64,000 bases of DNA from Streptomyces albiflavescens (GTDB taxonomy: Bacteria > Actinomycetota > Actinomycetes > Streptomycetales > Streptomycetaceae). Every line of letters begins with the position of its first letter. Within the stretch, counting starts at the first letter, position 1. This document shows, one piece after another, positions 28,801-38,255 of this stretch. Under the pieces are notes generated by a model that saw nothing but the letters and a program-made list of their open reading frames with translations, had not been told where the DNA came from and searched no databases. Location of the stretch: NCBI RefSeq assembly GCF_014645835.1, contig NZ_BMMM01000002.1:629233-693232 (forward strand), read 5' to 3'. The position numbers and the translations under genes were made by a program.

Positions 28801-30040
28801 CGACGGTGATCTTCTTGCCGAGGTCCCCCTGCGCCACGGCGGTGGAGACGAGGGCGATATTACGGACCTGCGAGGTCAGGTTGTCCGCCATGAAGTTGAC
28901 GTTGTCGGTGAGGTCCTTCCAGACGCCACTGACTCCGCGTACTTGCGCGCGGCCGCCGAGGTTTCCCTCGGTGCCGACCTCGCGGGCGACGCGGGTGACC
29001 TCGTCGGCGAAGGCGGAGAGCTGGTCGACCATGGTGTTGATGGTCGACTTGAGTTCGAGGATCTCGCCCTGCGCGTCGACCGTGATCTTCTGGCTGAGGT
29101 CGCCGTTCGCGACGGCCGTCGTGACCTGGGCGATGTTCCGGACCTGTGAGGTCAGGTTCGAGGCCATGAAGTTGACGTTGTCGGTGAGGTCCTTCCAGAC
29201 CCCGCTCACCCCCCGCACCTGCGCGCGACCGCCCAACTGGCCCTCGGTGCCGACTTCGCGGGCCACGCGGGTGACCTCGTCGGCGAAGGCGGAGAGCTGG
29301 TCGACCATGGTGTTCACGGTGAGCTTCAGTTCGAGGAGCTCGCCGGTCGCCTCGACGGTCACCGTACGGGTCAGATCGCCGCGCGCCACCGCCGTGGTCA
29401 CCAGGGCGATGTCGCGCACCTGCGCCGTCAGGCGGGAGGCCATCGTGTTGACCGCCTCGGTCACATCCCGCCAACTCCCGGACAGGCCCGTCACCTTGGC
29501 GCGGCCACCGAGCCGTCCTTCGGTGCCGACCTCGCGGGCGACGCGGGTGACCTCGCCGGTGAAGAGGGAGAGCTGGTCGACCATCTTGTTGACGGCGCGG
29601 CCCAATCGACGTAAGTCGCCGCGGAGTTGCCGGTTGCCGTCGTGCAGGTCGACCCGCTGGGTGAGATCGCCGCCGGCCACCGCGTCGAGGACGCGGGTCG
29701 CGTTCGCCGCGGGGGCCACCAGGGCGTCGAGCAGCTGGTTCACGTCGTTGACGCGGGCCGTCCAGCCGCCCTGGCCGGGGCTGGCCGAAAGGCGCTCGTC
29801 GAGCCGCCCGTGCCGTACCAACTCCCGGCGGACACGCTGCACCTCGGAGTTGAAGTGGGTACTGCGGTCCATGATCTGGTTGAACATCGCGCTGAGGTCG
29901 GCCACCAGACCGTGCCCGGTTTCCGGCACCTTGCTGAAGTCACCGTCCCGCGCGGCGGTCATCGCGGCGAGCAGCGGACGCAGATCCGATGCTCGAATCT
30001 GTCCGTCTTCGAGCAGATGCATACCACTGTTCTCACTCAT
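25889..30040 (-). CDS. Giant soluble hybrid histidine kinase with poly-HAMP array
   Basis: A 1383-residue kinase with no transmembrane segment. Order: N-terminal helix region (1-100); an array of HAMP domains in a 92-residue period (about 100-715) in which [15 protein letters not shown] recurs six times; a GAF domain (about 720-890); a coiled coil; HisKA with phospho-acceptor [11 protein letters not shown] (about 945); HATPase_c with N box [15 protein letters not shown] (about 1108) and GGTGLGL; and a receiver domain (about 1230-1350) with VDDDIRN and [13 protein letters not shown]. Poly-HAMP soluble hybrid kinases include fungal group III Nik1/Os-1, and OsaA of S. coelicolor has a similar role in osmoadaptation. 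ATG at 30040 is chosen for [10 protein letters not shown]. It is divergent from a SpoIIE phosphatase gene and co-transcribed with the response regulator. Confidence 0.93.
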   Translation of the reverse strand: MSENSGMHLLEDGQIRASDLRPLLAAMTAARDGDFSKVPETGHGLVADLSAMFNQIMDRSTHFNSEVQRVRRELVRHGRLDERLSASPGQGGWTARVNDVNQLLDALVAPAANATRVLDAVAGGDLTQRVDLHDGNRQLRGDLRRLGRAVNKMVDQLSLFTGEVTRVAREVGTEGRLGGRAKVTGLSGSWRDVTEAVNTMASRLTAQVRDIALVTTAVARGDLTRTVTVEATGELLELKLTVNTMVDQLSAFADEVTRVAREVGTEGQLGGRAQVRGVSGVWKDLTDNVNFMASNLTSQVRNIAQVTTAVANGDLSQKITVDAQGEILELKSTINTMVDQLSAFADEVTRVAREVGTEGNLGGRAQVRGVSGVWKDLTDNVNFMADNLTSQVRNIALVSTAVAQGDLGKKITVEAKGEILELKSTINTMVDQLSAFADEVTRVAREVGTEGNLGGQAQVRGVSGVWKDLTDNVNFMALNLTSQVRNIAQVTTAVANGDLSKKITVDARGEILELKDTVNTMVEQLRAFADEVTRVAREVGTDGRLGGRAQVLGVSGVWRDLTDNVNYMADNLTSQVRNIAQVATAVAQGDLSKKIDVDARGEILELKTTINTMVDTLSSFSSEVTRVAREVGSEGQLGGQARVEGVYGTWKRLTTNVNELASNLTTQVRAIAEVASAVAQGDMSRSITVETQGEVAELKDNINLMVANLRETTRAKDWLESNLARLAALMQGHRDLMEVADLILRELTPLVNAQYGAFFLADPEEDGTSLRTAVPSKGLAFIAGYGSAQGATVDTGGMPVHGLVRQAAREKKRILVEEAPPDYIKINSGLGEAAPASVVIIPILFEDKLLGVIELASFSRFSDVHLAFFDQFVNTIGVAINTIIANSRTESLLGESQRLAIQLQDRSDELQSQQAELQRSNAELEEKAALLATSSQYKSEFLANMSHELRTPLNSLLILARLLSDNPDGHLSDQEVQFATTIHRSGSDLLQLINDILDLSKIEAGRMDVRPKRLPLIKLLDYVHATFRPLTLDRGLAFEVTVGEDVPREMYSDEQRLQQILRNLLSNAIKFTATGRVELRVNRLKDPDHTYTRENSDDVIAFAVSDTGIGIAAEKLPVIFEAFQQADGTTNRKYGGTGLGLSISREIAGLLGGRIIAESKPGKGSTFTLYVPVVSPGHTATGPAPEDRQVHVPEQLSTEPYTAHDTDDTWPTPTKLEAWKSGRAGQVLPGRRVLIVDDDIRNVFALTHVLGRVGMPVLYAENGREGVETLERNPDVELVLMDIMMPEMDGYETISAIRRTPRWTGLPIVALTAKAMPGDREKSIARGANDYVPKPVDVDQLLTVVCALLDPESTDEPEQDAADGAAVPGPSTSGESAVPPTTE
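28030..29650 (-). repeat. 276-bp coding repeat array (HAMP units) in hybrid kinase
   Basis: Six tandem 276-base units (92 codons) are strongly similar at DNA level. The middle units share long identical runs such as GACCTCGTCGGCGAAGGCGG. The high identity suggests recent duplication or gene conversion within the gene. Confidence 0.85.
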
Positions 30041-30173
30041 GGCGGCCCACTTCGGTAACTCGGCGCTTATGGGCGCAGCCAGTCTGTCACTCTGTCCGCA
30101 TCGCCTGAGGCGTATTCGTCCGAACTGCTCAGGGAGCTGCACAGTGGGGGCCATTCCGACGCAACGGGAGTCC

Positions 30174-32561
30174 ATGGCGCGTGCCCCTGATGCGCCTGCG
30201 CACAACCGCGCCGGCCAGGAAGTCGTGGCCCGCACCGCGCTGCCGGGCACTCCGCTCGCTCCCGGAGCCGCCCGCCGGTTCGTGCGCGGCGCGCTCGCAG
30301 ACTGGACCGAACTCGCCCTTCCGGGCGCCGAGATCATCGACGACCGCCTCACCGACGACGCCATCCTGGTGATCAGCGAACTCGTCACCAATGCCGTCGT
30401 GCACGCGGGCACCGACGTCGAGCTGCTGTGCCGCCTCGAAACCGCGGGTGACGGGGCGCCCGGCCCGCTGGTCGTCGAGGTCTCCGACCACCACCCCTCG
30501 CGCGCGGTACGCGACGACAGCGTGGAACGGCCGTACGTCACACCGGAGTACGGGCGCGGGTTACGGCTCGTGTCCGCGCTCTCCGACGCTTGGGGGATCA
30601 CCTATCGCACCGGGGTCAAGACCGTGTGGGCGCGGCTGCCCGTCGACGGGAGCGCGGTCATGGAGGCGGGGGGCGTTTCGGGTGGGCAGGGCGTCCCGGC
30701 CGTGGAAGGTGTCCGGGGCGCCGAAATGATTTTGGAAGCCGACAGGAATTCCCCATCCGGAAGGAACTCGGGTGCGGGAATGATCTCGGGTGCGGGAAAG
30801 ATCTCGGATGCGGGAAAGGTCTCGGACGCGGGAGGGGGCTCGGGCGCGGGAGGGGGCTCGGATTTGGGGCGGATCCCGGACGTGGGAAGGGGTTCTGGAT
30901 CGGGTTCGAGTTCGGGCTCGGGACCGGGTTCGAGTTCGGGAAGGGGCTCGGACTCGAGACGGATCCCGGGTTCGGGGAAGGGCTCGGACGCGGGGCGGAT
31001 CCCGGGTTCGGGGGACGGTTCGGACGTGGGAAAGGTCCCGGAATCGGAGAGCATCCCCGATGCGGGAAGGATCTCGGCAGTCGGCAGAATTTCAGGAGCC
31101 GACAGAACTTCGGGAGCCGACAGGATTTCCGGAGTCGCGGAGAAGATAGCGGCGTACGCCGGTGAGCAGGCGATGGAGAGGGGGATGCGGGTCGGCGAGA
31201 TACTCGCCCCCGAGGTACTCCCGCCCGAGCTGCGACGGAATGCCCAGCAGGACCAGGACTGGCTCAACCGCGGGGCCCTCTCCTTCCTCGCCGAGGCGTC
31301 CGATCTGCTCGCCGGGCAGCTCGACGAGGACCTGGTGGCCGCGCTCGCCGGGCAGCTGCTCGTGCCGCGCCTCGCCGACTGGTGCGCGGTGTGGTTGGAG
31401 GACGAGGCCACCGACTGCGCGGGCGGTCTCGGCTTCGCCCTGGGACCCCGGCTGGCCCGGGTCTGGCACGGCAGCGAGAACCGCATCGAGGAACTGCGCC
31501 GCGTCCTGGAGAAGGACCCGCCGCTGCTGCCCGACGCGGTGCGTTCCCGGGCCGTCCCCGTTCCCTGGCCCGGCGAGGCGCTGGGCGGGCGAGGGGCGAG
31601 CGGGGCGGCGCTCGCGTATCGGCTGATCGCGGGCGGGCGGCCGTTGGGCACGCTCGTCATCGGACGGGCCGGGCTGGTCGACTTCCCCGACGAGATCACC
31701 GGGCTCGTCGAGGACCTCAGCCGCCGCATCGCCCTCTCCATCGGCGCGGCCCGCCAGTACGCACGCCAGGCCACCATCAGCCGGGTCCTCCAGCGCGGCC
31801 TGCTGCCCGGCGCGGTCGCCGAGATCCCGGGCGTACGCAGCGCCCTCGTGTACGAGCCACTCGACAAAGGCGGACCCAGCGGCGACTTCTACGACCTGTT
31901 CCCCGCGGGCGACGGGCGCTGGTGCTTCGCGGTGGGCGACGTCCAGGGCAAGGGCCCCGAGGCCGCCGTCGTGATCGGCCTGGCCCGGCCCTGGCTGCGG
32001 CTGCTGGCCCGCGAGGGCTACCAGGTCGCGGACGTCCTCGACCGCCTCAACCAGCTTCTGCTCGACGACGCGACGGAGGCCGCGGACGCGGCGGCGCGTG
32101 CGCTCGTGGCGGCGGACGGGCCGGGGCTGGGCGCGGACCTCGGCCCGCAGACGCGGTTCCTTTCCATGCTGTACGGCGAGCTCGTCCCCTTCGACGGTGG
32201 GGTGCGCTGCACTCTGGCCTCTGCCGGGCATCCGCTGCCGCTGCTCCTCGGGCCCGACGGTGACGTACGGGAAGTGGCGGGGCCACAGACCCTTCTCGGC
32301 GTCTTCGAGGACGCCGGCTACAGCTCCGAGACCTTTGAGCTGCATGCCGGTGACACCTTGCTGTGTGTGACGGACGGTGTGACGGAGCGGCGCAGTGGGT
32401 CCCGGCAGTTCGACGACGAGGACGGGCTCGCGAAGGCTCTGGAGGGCTGTGCGGGGCTGAGCGCCGAACTGATCGCGGAACGGATCCGCAGGCTGGTGCA
32501 CGAGTTCGGGGCGCGGCCGCCGGAGGACGACATGGCGTTGCTGGTGCTGCAGGCCGAGTAG
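30174..32561 (+). CDS. RsbW-like ATPase / GAF / SpoIIE phosphatase fusion with repeat linker
   Basis: A 795-residue multidomain regulator. Residues about 20-165 form an RsbW-type anti-sigma kinase domain ([37 protein letters not shown]). Residues about 185-324 are a low-complexity Gly/Ser/Asp/Arg linker of short repeats. A GAF domain follows (about 363-520). The C-terminal SpoIIE/PP2C phosphatase (about 530-795) has [34 protein letters not shown] and EDDMALLVL, the metal-binding Asp residues. Kinase and phosphatase in one chain could set phosphorylation of an anti-anti-sigma factor. The divergent neighbour is a hybrid kinase, as with osaC and osaA. ATG at 30174 has GGGAG upstream. Confidence 0.9.
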   Translation: MARAPDAPAHNRAGQEVVARTALPGTPLAPGAARRFVRGALADWTELALPGAEIIDDRLTDDAILVISELVTNAVVHAGTDVELLCRLETAGDGAPGPLVVEVSDHHPSRAVRDDSVERPYVTPEYGRGLRLVSALSDAWGITYRTGVKTVWARLPVDGSAVMEAGGVSGGQGVPAVEGVRGAEMILEADRNSPSGRNSGAGMISGAGKISDAGKVSDAGGGSGAGGGSDLGRIPDVGRGSGSGSSSGSGPGSSSGRGSDSRRIPGSGKGSDAGRIPGSGDGSDVGKVPESESIPDAGRISAVGRISGADRTSGADRISGVAEKIAAYAGEQAMERGMRVGEILAPEVLPPELRRNAQQDQDWLNRGALSFLAEASDLLAGQLDEDLVAALAGQLLVPRLADWCAVWLEDEATDCAGGLGFALGPRLARVWHGSENRIEELRRVLEKDPPLLPDAVRSRAVPVPWPGEALGGRGASGAALAYRLIAGGRPLGTLVIGRAGLVDFPDEITGLVEDLSRRIALSIGAARQYARQATISRVLQRGLLPGAVAEIPGVRSALVYEPLDKGGPSGDFYDLFPAGDGRWCFAVGDVQGKGPEAAVVIGLARPWLRLLAREGYQVADVLDRLNQLLLDDATEAADAAARALVAADGPGLGADLGPQTRFLSMLYGELVPFDGGVRCTLASAGHPLPLLLGPDGDVREVAGPQTLLGVFEDAGYSSETFELHAGDTLLCVTDGVTERRSGSRQFDDEDGLAKALEGCAGLSAELIAERIRRLVHEFGARPPEDDMALLVLQAE
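30735..31145 (+). repeat. Low-complexity linker repeat in SpoIIE-domain gene
   Basis: About 410 bases are built from imperfect 12- to 18-base units of GATCTCGGGTGCGGGAAA / GATCCCGGGTTCGGG type, encoding (I/K/R)-S-(D/G)-A-G-(K/R) patterns. Third-position composition falls and glycine/serine dominate, unlike the flanking domains. Confidence 0.9.
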
Positions 32562-32596
32562 TTGCCGGTGCTGCGGGGCGAGTAGGGGGACAGCGG

Positions 32597-32722
32597 TTTT
32601 TCGCCCCCTCCGCCCCTACCCGTCCCGTACCTGGAGGCTCTGCCCCCAGACCCCCCGGGTTGTTTTTCTGCTGCGGACCGGTGGGGGCTGGTCGCGCAGT
32701 TCCCCGCGCCCCTGGCGGGGCG
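32597..32722 (+). repeat. Dispersed intergenic repeat, full copy 1
   Basis: About 125 bases reading TTTTTCGCCCCCTCCGCCCC, then CGTCCCGTACCTGGAGGCTC, and later GGTGGGGGCTGGTCGCGCAG then TTCCCCGCGCCCCT. It lies between the SpoIIE-domain gene and hemW. The same order of blocks occurs at 38026 and 48590, and half copies lie at 20254, 54144, 55039 and 63434. Confidence 0.88.
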
Positions 32723-32785
32723 CTCCCTGATCGCGCGGTTCCCTGCGAACGAGGGCATGGCCGGACGTGCTGGACAATGGAAGGC

Positions 32786-34051
32786 ATGCCTTCCGCACTT
32801 CCCGACGGTGAGCCCGTCCCCGACGACGGGGCGTTGCCCGCGCACGCCCTGGCCGGTGGGGGTACCTCCCAGGCCCTTAAGGCACTGGGGGAGGCCGAGC
32901 GACCCCTCGGGTTCTATCTCCACGTGCCGTACTGCGCGACCCGCTGCGGCTACTGCGACTTCAACACCTACACGGCGACCGAGCTGCGGGGCACCGGAGG
33001 CGTGCTCGCCTCCCGCGACAACTACGCGGACACGTTGATCGACGAGGTCCGTCTCGCCCGCAAGGTCCTCGGCGACGACCCGCGCCCCGTCCGCACGGTC
33101 TTCGTCGGCGGCGGTACGCCGACCCTGCTGGCCGCCGACGATCTCGTACGGATGCTGGGGGCGATCCGCGACGAGTTCGGGCTCGCGGACGACGCGGAGA
33201 TCACGACCGAGGCGAACCCGGAGTCGGTGGACCCGGCGTACCTCGCGACCCTGCGCGCCGGGGGCTTCAACCGGATCTCCTTCGGCATGCAGAGCGCCCG
33301 GCAGCACGTACTGAAGGTGCTCGACCGCACCCACACCCCCGGCCGCCCCGAGGCCTGCGTCGCCGAGGCACGCGCGGCGGGCTTCGAGCATGTGAACCTC
33401 GACCTGATCTACGGCACCCCCGGGGAGTCCGACGACGACTGGCGCGCGTCGCTCGACGCGGCCCTCGGTGCCGGCCCCGACCACATCTCCGCGTACGCCC
33501 TGATCGTCGAGGAGGGCACCCAGCTCGCCCGCCGCATCCGCCGTGGCGAGGTCCCGATGACGGACGACGACGTCCACGCGGACCGCTATCTGATCGCCGA
33601 CGAGGTGATGTCGGCGGCCGGCTTCGACTGGTACGAGGTGTCGAACTGGGCCACCTCCGAGGCCGGTCGCTGCCTGCACAACGAGCTGTACTGGCGCGGC
33701 GCCGACTGGTGGGGCGCGGGCCCCGGCGCCCACAGCCATGTCGGCGGTGTGCGCTGGTGGAACGTGAAGCATCCCGGGGCGTACGCCGCCGCCCTGGCCT
33801 CCGGCCGCTCCCCGGGCGCGGGCCGCGAACTCCTCTCCGAGGAGGACCGCCGGGTCGAACGCATCCTGCTCGAACTGCGGCTGCGCGAGGGCTGCCCGCT
33901 GTCCCTGCTCCGCCCGGACGGTCTCGCGGCCTCCCGCCGCGCCCTGGCCGAAGGGCTCCTCGAAACCGGCCCGTACGAGGACGGCCGCGCCGTGCTCACG
34001 CTGCGCGGGCGGCTGCTCGCCGACGCCGTGGTCAGGGACCTGGTGGACTGA
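32786..34051 (+). CDS. hemW: Heme chaperone HemW (radical SAM, HemN-like)
   Basis: A 421-residue radical SAM protein. The cluster motif CATRCGYC (about residues 50-57) supplies CxxxCxxC for the 4Fe-4S/SAM centre. FVGGGTPTLL and NRISFGMQSA are further SAM-site motifs, and the C-terminal HemN-like domain is complete (WWGAGPGAHSHVGG). HemW transfers heme to respiratory targets; it lacks the extra cysteine of true coproporphyrinogen dehydrogenases. Start ATG 32786 follows GGAAGG. Residues about 25-36 (GGGTSQALKALGE) come from a palindromic repeat inserted in frame into the variable N-terminus. It precedes hrcA-dnaJ as in other actinomycetes. Confidence 0.95.
   Translation: MPSALPDGEPVPDDGALPAHALAGGGTSQALKALGEAERPLGFYLHVPYCATRCGYCDFNTYTATELRGTGGVLASRDNYADTLIDEVRLARKVLGDDPRPVRTVFVGGGTPTLLAADDLVRMLGAIRDEFGLADDAEITTEANPESVDPAYLATLRAGGFNRISFGMQSARQHVLKVLDRTHTPGRPEACVAEARAAGFEHVNLDLIYGTPGESDDDWRASLDAALGAGPDHISAYALIVEEGTQLARRIRRGEVPMTDDDVHADRYLIADEVMSAAGFDWYEVSNWATSEAGRCLHNELYWRGADWWGAGPGAHSHVGGVRWWNVKHPGAYAAALASGRSPGAGRELLSEEDRRVERILLELRLREGCPLSLLRPDGLAASRRALAEGLLETGPYEDGRAVLTLRGRLLADAVVRDLVD
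32857..32894 (+). repeat. Palindromic repeat element inserted in hemW
   Basis: TGGGGGTACCTCCC, a short spacer with AGGCCCTTAAGGC, then CTGGGGGAGG. The outer GGGGG-CCTCCC and GGGGGAGG blocks match the elements at 23465 (reverse) and 45818. Its length keeps the hemW frame open. Confidence 0.85.
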
Positions 34052-34120
34052 ACCGCTGTTCACGTACAGTCCACCTGAAGGGGCACCGTCGGCGGACGCG
34101 TGAAACCGGCGACCGGCCCC

Positions 34121-34924
34121 TCACTCCGGCGCGGTGACGAAGTCGATCAACTCCTCGACGCGGCCCAGGAGTTCCGGCTCCAGGTCCTTGTAGGAGCGCA
34201 CCCGGGACAGGATGTGCTGCCAGGCCGCGCCGGTGTTCTCCGGCCAGCCCAGCGCCCGGCAGACGCCCGTCTTCCAGTCCTGGCCGTGCGGGATCCTGGG
34301 CCAGGCCGGGATGCCCACGGCCGACGGCTTCACGGCCTCCCAGATGTCGATGTACGGGTGGCCCAGCACCAGGGCGTGGTCGCTCGTGACCGCGTCCGCG
34401 ATGCGGGACTCCTTCGTGCCGGGGACCAGGTGGTCGACCAGGACGCCGAGGCGGGCGTCCGGCCCCGGCGCGAAGTCCGCGACGATGGACGGGAGGTCGT
34501 CGATGCCCTCCAGGTACTCGACGACGACGCCCTCGATACGGAGGTCGTCGCCCCAGACGCGCTCGACCAGTTCGGCGTCGTGGCGGCCCTCCACATAGAT
34601 GCGTCCGGCCCGTGCGACCCTGGCCCGCGCCCCGGGTACGGCGACCGAACCGGAGGCGGTGCGGGTGGGACGTACCGGACCGGAGGCGGGGCGGACCAGC
34701 GTCACCACCTTGCCCTCCAGAAGGAAGCCGCGCGGCTCCAGCGGGAACACGCGGTGCTTGCCGAAGCGGTCCTCCAGGGTCACCGTGCCCGCCTCGCAGC
34801 GGATCACCGCGCCGCAGAAGCCGGTGCCGGGCTCCTCGACCACCAGGCCGGGGTCGGCGGGGACCTCGGGCACGGCTGTGGGCTTCTTCCACGGCGGGGT
34901 CAGGTCCGGAGAGTACTGGCGCAT
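34121..34924 (-). CDS. DUF3097 family protein
   Basis: A 267-residue protein conserved in Actinobacteria and known to me only as DUF3097. Visible segments include FCGAVIRCEAGTVTLEDRFGKHRVFPLEPRGF-like barrel sequence at the start, a middle GRHDAELVERVWGDDLR (about 130-150) and LVDHLVPGTKESRIADAV then ALVLGHPYIDIWEAVKP. The middle part resembles TOPRIM-like folds (acidic residues followed by DHLVPG), suggesting nucleic-acid work, but this is tentative. ATG at 34924 is chosen. It lies 31 bases downstream of the metallo-hydrolase gene on the same strand. Confidence 0.85.
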   Translation of the reverse strand: MRQYSPDLTPPWKKPTAVPEVPADPGLVVEEPGTGFCGAVIRCEAGTVTLEDRFGKHRVFPLEPRGFLLEGKVVTLVRPASGPVRPTRTASGSVAVPGARARVARAGRIYVEGRHDAELVERVWGDDLRIEGVVVEYLEGIDDLPSIVADFAPGPDARLGVLVDHLVPGTKESRIADAVTSDHALVLGHPYIDIWEAVKPSAVGIPAWPRIPHGQDWKTGVCRALGWPENTGAAWQHILSRVRSYKDLEPELLGRVEELIDFVTAPE

Positions 34925-34955
34925 TCGGATGACGATAGGAGAAGCTCCCGGCCCG

Positions 34956-35696
34956 CTACGAAGACACGCCGAAACGTGTGGCCAACGCGTCCCGCTGTGC
35001 ACGGACAAACGCCGCATTCACCGCCGCGCCGTGGCCCGGCACGTACACCGCGTCCTCCCCGCCCAGGTCGAGCAGCCTGTCCAGCGCCGCCGGCCAGTGG
35101 GAGGGGACGGCGTCGGGACCCGCCTGGGGGTCGCCCGACTCCTCCACCAGATCGCCGCAGAAGACGGTCTCCGGTGAGCCGGGTGAGCCGGGGACCAGGA
35201 CCACCAGGTCGTGGCAGGTGTGGCCGGGGCCCACGTTGGCCAGCAGGACCTGTGTGCCGCTTCCGAGATCGAGGGTCCACTCGCCGTACACCGAGTGGCG
35301 GGGGTGGACCAAGAGGTCCGCGGCCTCCGCCGCCTCGCCCGGGTCGAGACCGTTGCGTACGGCGTCCGCGCGCAGTTCCTCGCGGTCGTGCGCGAAGACC
35401 GCGTCCAGGCCGACCGCGCCGAACACCTCCACCCCGGCGAACGCGGCCGCCCCGAAGACATGGTCGAAGTGGGGGTGGGTGAGTGCGAGGTGCGTCACGC
35501 GGCGGTCCCCGCCGAGGAGCCGTCGCGCCTCGGTCCGCAGCTGCGCGCCCTCCCGCAGGCTCGACCCCGCGTCGATCATCAGCGCCGCGCCCTCGCCCAC
35601 CACGAGCCCGGCCGTGCAGTCCCAGACCGGAAGCCGCTTCCGCCCGACCCGGGGTGCCACCCTTTCCCACCCGAGCTCTTCCCAAGTCACGCTCAT
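34956..35696 (-). CDS. Metallo-beta-lactamase fold hydrolase
   Basis: A 246-residue protein with the MBL motif LTHPHFDHVFGAAAF (about residue 75), a later His in GPGHTCHDLVV, Asp in FCGDLVEESGD and His in VYVPGHGAAVN, giving a full two-metal site. Substrate unknown; the length suits small thioesterase or lactonase-type members. It is divergent from hrcA and leads into the DUF3097 gene. Confidence 0.92.
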   Translation of the reverse strand: MSVTWEELGWERVAPRVGRKRLPVWDCTAGLVVGEGAALMIDAGSSLREGAQLRTEARRLLGGDRRVTHLALTHPHFDHVFGAAAFAGVEVFGAVGLDAVFAHDREELRADAVRNGLDPGEAAEAADLLVHPRHSVYGEWTLDLGSGTQVLLANVGPGHTCHDLVVLVPGSPGSPETVFCGDLVEESGDPQAGPDAVPSHWPAALDRLLDLGGEDAVYVPGHGAAVNAAFVRAQRDALATRFGVSS

Positions 35697-35792
35697 ACGG
35701 AGACGCTAGCCGTGAGAGCCCGTCAGGCACGACATCGCAGGCCCGCCCTTGCCGGGGCCGTACCTCACCGCCGTACACTGGGCCGGGGGACG

Positions 35793-35819
35793 CTGGCACT
35801 CGCGTGCACTGAGTGCCAG
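35793..35819. promoter_or_regulatory. CIRCE operator of hrcA-dnaJ
   Basis: CTGGCACTC, nine bases, GAGTGCCAG: a perfect 9-N9-9 inverted repeat that matches the CIRCE consensus (TTAGCACTC-N9-GAGTGCTAA) at all but the outer AT positions. HrcA dimers bind CIRCE and repress heat-shock genes. It sits 47 bases before the hrcA start, so HrcA most likely represses its own operon. Confidence 0.95.
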
Positions 35820-35865
35820 GCCGAAGGTCACGAGGACCGCGAGAAGACTTCTGGAGGTGTGCGCG

Positions 35866-36882
35866 ATGCTCAGCGAACGCAGGCTCGAGGTGCTGCGCGC
35901 CATCGTCCAGGACTACGTGGGCACCGAGGAGCCGGTCGGTTCCAAGGCGCTGACCGAGCGGCACCGCCTCGGCGTCTCACCGGCGACCGTGCGCAACGAC
36001 ATGGCCGCGCTGGAGGACGAGGGCTACATCGCCCAGCCGCACACCAGCGCCGGGCGCATCCCCACGGACAAGGGCTATCGCCTCTTCGTCGACAAGCTCG
36101 CGGGCGTCAAGCCGATGACCGCGCCCGAGCGGCGCGCCATCCAGAACTTCCTCGACGGCGCCGTCGACCTCGACGACGTCGTGGGCCGGACCGTACGGCT
36201 GCTCGCGCAGCTCACACGGCAGGTCGCGGTGGTGCAGTACCCCTCGCTGACGCGCTCGACCGTGCGGCACGTGGAGCTGCTGTCCCTCGCCCCCGCGCGC
36301 GTGATGCTCGTGCTGATCACGGACACCGGCCGGGTCGAGCAGCGCATGATCGACTGCCCTGCGCCGTTCGGCGAGACGTCGCTCGCGGATCTGCGGGCCC
36401 GGCTCAACAGCCGGGTCGCGGGCCGCCGTTTCGCGGACGTCCCGCAGCTCGTGCAGGACCTGCCGGAGGCCTTCGAGACGGAGGACCGCGGTACGGTCTC
36501 GACGGTGCTCTCCACCCTGCTGGAGACGCTTGTCGAGGAGACCGAGGAACGGCTGATGATCGGCGGCACCGCCAATCTCACCCGTTTCGGACATGACTTC
36601 CCTCTCACCATCCGGCCGGTGCTCGAAGCGCTGGAGGAGCAGGTCGTGCTCCTCAAGTTGCTTGGTGAGGCCGGGGATTCGAGCATGACCGTACGAATCG
36701 GTCACGAGAACGCTTATGAGGGACTCAACTCCACGTCCGTGGTCTCGGTCGGCTACGGTTCGGGCGGCGAGGCAGTAGCCAAACTCGGCGTGGTCGGCCC
36801 GACCCGCATGGATTACCCGGGAACGATGGGAGCGGTACGAGCGGTGGCACGGTACGTCGGACAGATCCTGGCGGAGTCGTAA
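35866..36882 (+). CDS. hrcA: Heat-inducible transcription repressor HrcA
   Basis: A 338-residue repressor. The winged helix at the N-terminus (about 1-75) has [25 protein letters not shown] and [18 protein letters not shown]; the middle and C-terminal dimerisation domains follow. HrcA needs the GroE chaperonin to fold and represses chaperone genes through CIRCE. Start ATG 35866 follows GGAGG at nine bases. It abuts dnaJ with no gap, and the CIRCE site lies upstream. Confidence 0.98.
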   Translation: MLSERRLEVLRAIVQDYVGTEEPVGSKALTERHRLGVSPATVRNDMAALEDEGYIAQPHTSAGRIPTDKGYRLFVDKLAGVKPMTAPERRAIQNFLDGAVDLDDVVGRTVRLLAQLTRQVAVVQYPSLTRSTVRHVELLSLAPARVMLVLITDTGRVEQRMIDCPAPFGETSLADLRARLNSRVAGRRFADVPQLVQDLPEAFETEDRGTVSTVLSTLLETLVEETEERLMIGGTANLTRFGHDFPLTIRPVLEALEEQVVLLKLLGEAGDSSMTVRIGHENAYEGLNSTSVVSVGYGSGGEAVAKLGVVGPTRMDYPGTMGAVRAVARYVGQILAES

Positions 36883-38019
36883 GTGGCCACGGACTACTAC
36901 GCCGTACTCGGCGTGCGCCGCGACGCGTCCCAGGATGAGATCAAGAAGGCGTTCCGGAGGCTCGCGCGCGAGCTGCACCCGGACGTCAATCCCGATCCGA
37001 AGACGCAGGAGCGGTTCAAGGAGATCAACGCCGCGTACGAGGTGTTGTCGGACCCGCAGAAGAAGCAGGTCTACGACCTCGGCGGCGACCCGCTGTCCCA
37101 GTCGGGCGGCGCGGGCGCGGGTGGCTTCGGCGCCGGCGGCTTCGGGAACTTCTCGGACATCATGGACGCCTTCTTCGGTACGGCGTCGCAGCGCGGCCCC
37201 CGGTCGCGCACGCGCCGTGGCCAGGACGCCATGATCCGGCTCGAGATCGAGCTGGACGAGGCCGCCTTCGGCACGACGAAGGACATCCAGGTCGACACGG
37301 CCGTCGTCTGTGCCACCTGTAACGGGGAAGGCGCGGCGCCGGGCACCTCGGCGCAGACGTGTGACATGTGCCGCGGTCGCGGTGAGGTGTCGCAGGTGAC
37401 GCGGTCCTTCCTGGGCCAGGTCATGACGTCCCGTCCCTGCCCGCAGTGCCAGGGCTTCGGCACCGTGGTCCCGACCCCGTGCCCGGAGTGCGCGGGCGAC
37501 GGCCGGGTCCGCTCCCGTCGGACGCTGACCGTGAAGATCCCGGCCGGTGTCGACAACGGCACGCGGATCCAGCTCGCGGGCGAGGGCGAGGTCGGTCCCG
37601 GTGGCGGGCCCGCCGGTGACCTCTACGTCGAGATCCACGAGCTGCCGCACGCCGTGTTCCAGCGCCGTGGCGACGATCTGCACTGCACGGTCACCATCCC
37701 GATGACCGCGGCCACCCTCGGCACCAAGGTGCCGCTGGAGACGCTCGACGGCCTGGAGGAGGTCGACATCCGTCCGGGGACGCAGTCCGGGCAGTCGATT
37801 CCGCTGCACGGGCGGGGCGTCACGCACCTGCGCGGTGGCGGGCGCGGCGACCTCATCGTGCACGTCGAGGTCACTACGCCCACCAAGCTCGACCCGGAGC
37901 AGGAGCGGCTGCTGCGGGAGCTGGCCAAGCTGCGGGGCGAGGAGCGGCCGACCGGGCAGTTCCAGCCCGGTCAGCAGGGTCTGTTCTCGCGGCTGAAGGA
38001 CGCGTTCAACGGTCGCTGA
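36883..38019 (+). CDS. dnaJ: Chaperone DnaJ (DnaJ2 type)
   Basis: A 378-residue type I J-protein. The J domain (1-65) has the HPD motif in ELHPDVNPD. A Gly/Phe-rich region follows (SQSGGAGAGGFG), then a zinc-finger domain with four CxxCxGxG-type repeats (CATCNGEG, CDMCRGRG, CPQCQGFG, CPECAGDG), and the C-terminal substrate-binding domains. It stimulates DnaK ATPase. GTG starts immediately after the hrcA stop (TAAGTG), so both are made together. It is the second dnaJ type, separate from the dnaK operon copy, going by the hrcA linkage. Confidence 0.98.
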   Translation: MATDYYAVLGVRRDASQDEIKKAFRRLARELHPDVNPDPKTQERFKEINAAYEVLSDPQKKQVYDLGGDPLSQSGGAGAGGFGAGGFGNFSDIMDAFFGTASQRGPRSRTRRGQDAMIRLEIELDEAAFGTTKDIQVDTAVVCATCNGEGAAPGTSAQTCDMCRGRGEVSQVTRSFLGQVMTSRPCPQCQGFGTVVPTPCPECAGDGRVRSRRTLTVKIPAGVDNGTRIQLAGEGEVGPGGGPAGDLYVEIHELPHAVFQRRGDDLHCTVTIPMTAATLGTKVPLETLDGLEEVDIRPGTQSGQSIPLHGRGVTHLRGGGRGDLIVHVEVTTPTKLDPEQERLLRELAKLRGEERPTGQFQPGQQGLFSRLKDAFNGR

Positions 38020-38025
38020 GGTGGC

Positions 38026-38152
38026 TTTTCCCGCCCCCTCGGCCCCGGCCCGTCCCGAGCCCGGGGCTCCGCCCCGGACCACGGTTGCTTCTTCGACCGC
38101 GGGTCGGTGGGGGCTGGTCGCGCAGTCCCCCGCGCCCCTTGCGGGGCACGGG
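38026..38152 (+). repeat. Dispersed intergenic repeat, full copy 2
   Basis: It begins with TTTTCCCGCCCCCTCGGCCC just after the dnaJ stop and contains GGCTCCGCCCC, a TTGCTTCTTCGACCG block and GGTGGGGGCTGGTCGCGCAG then TCCCCCGCGCCCCTTGCGGGG. The GC-rich hairpins within may act as the operon terminator. Confidence 0.88.
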
Positions 38153-38255
38153 TTCGCGGGGTGAAAACCCCGCCTCGCGACCGCCCATCCCGGTGGCCTA
38201 TGCCAGGCGGAAGGCCGGATTCGGACTTGTACGGAGGACGTGACAACATGCGGTC

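Noticed and set aside
28344..30173. In-frame upstream extension (about 610 codons) of the SpoIIE-domain gene
   Set aside because: It runs antisense through the HAMP repeats of the hybrid kinase. The real start is the ATG at 30174 with a good ribosome site.
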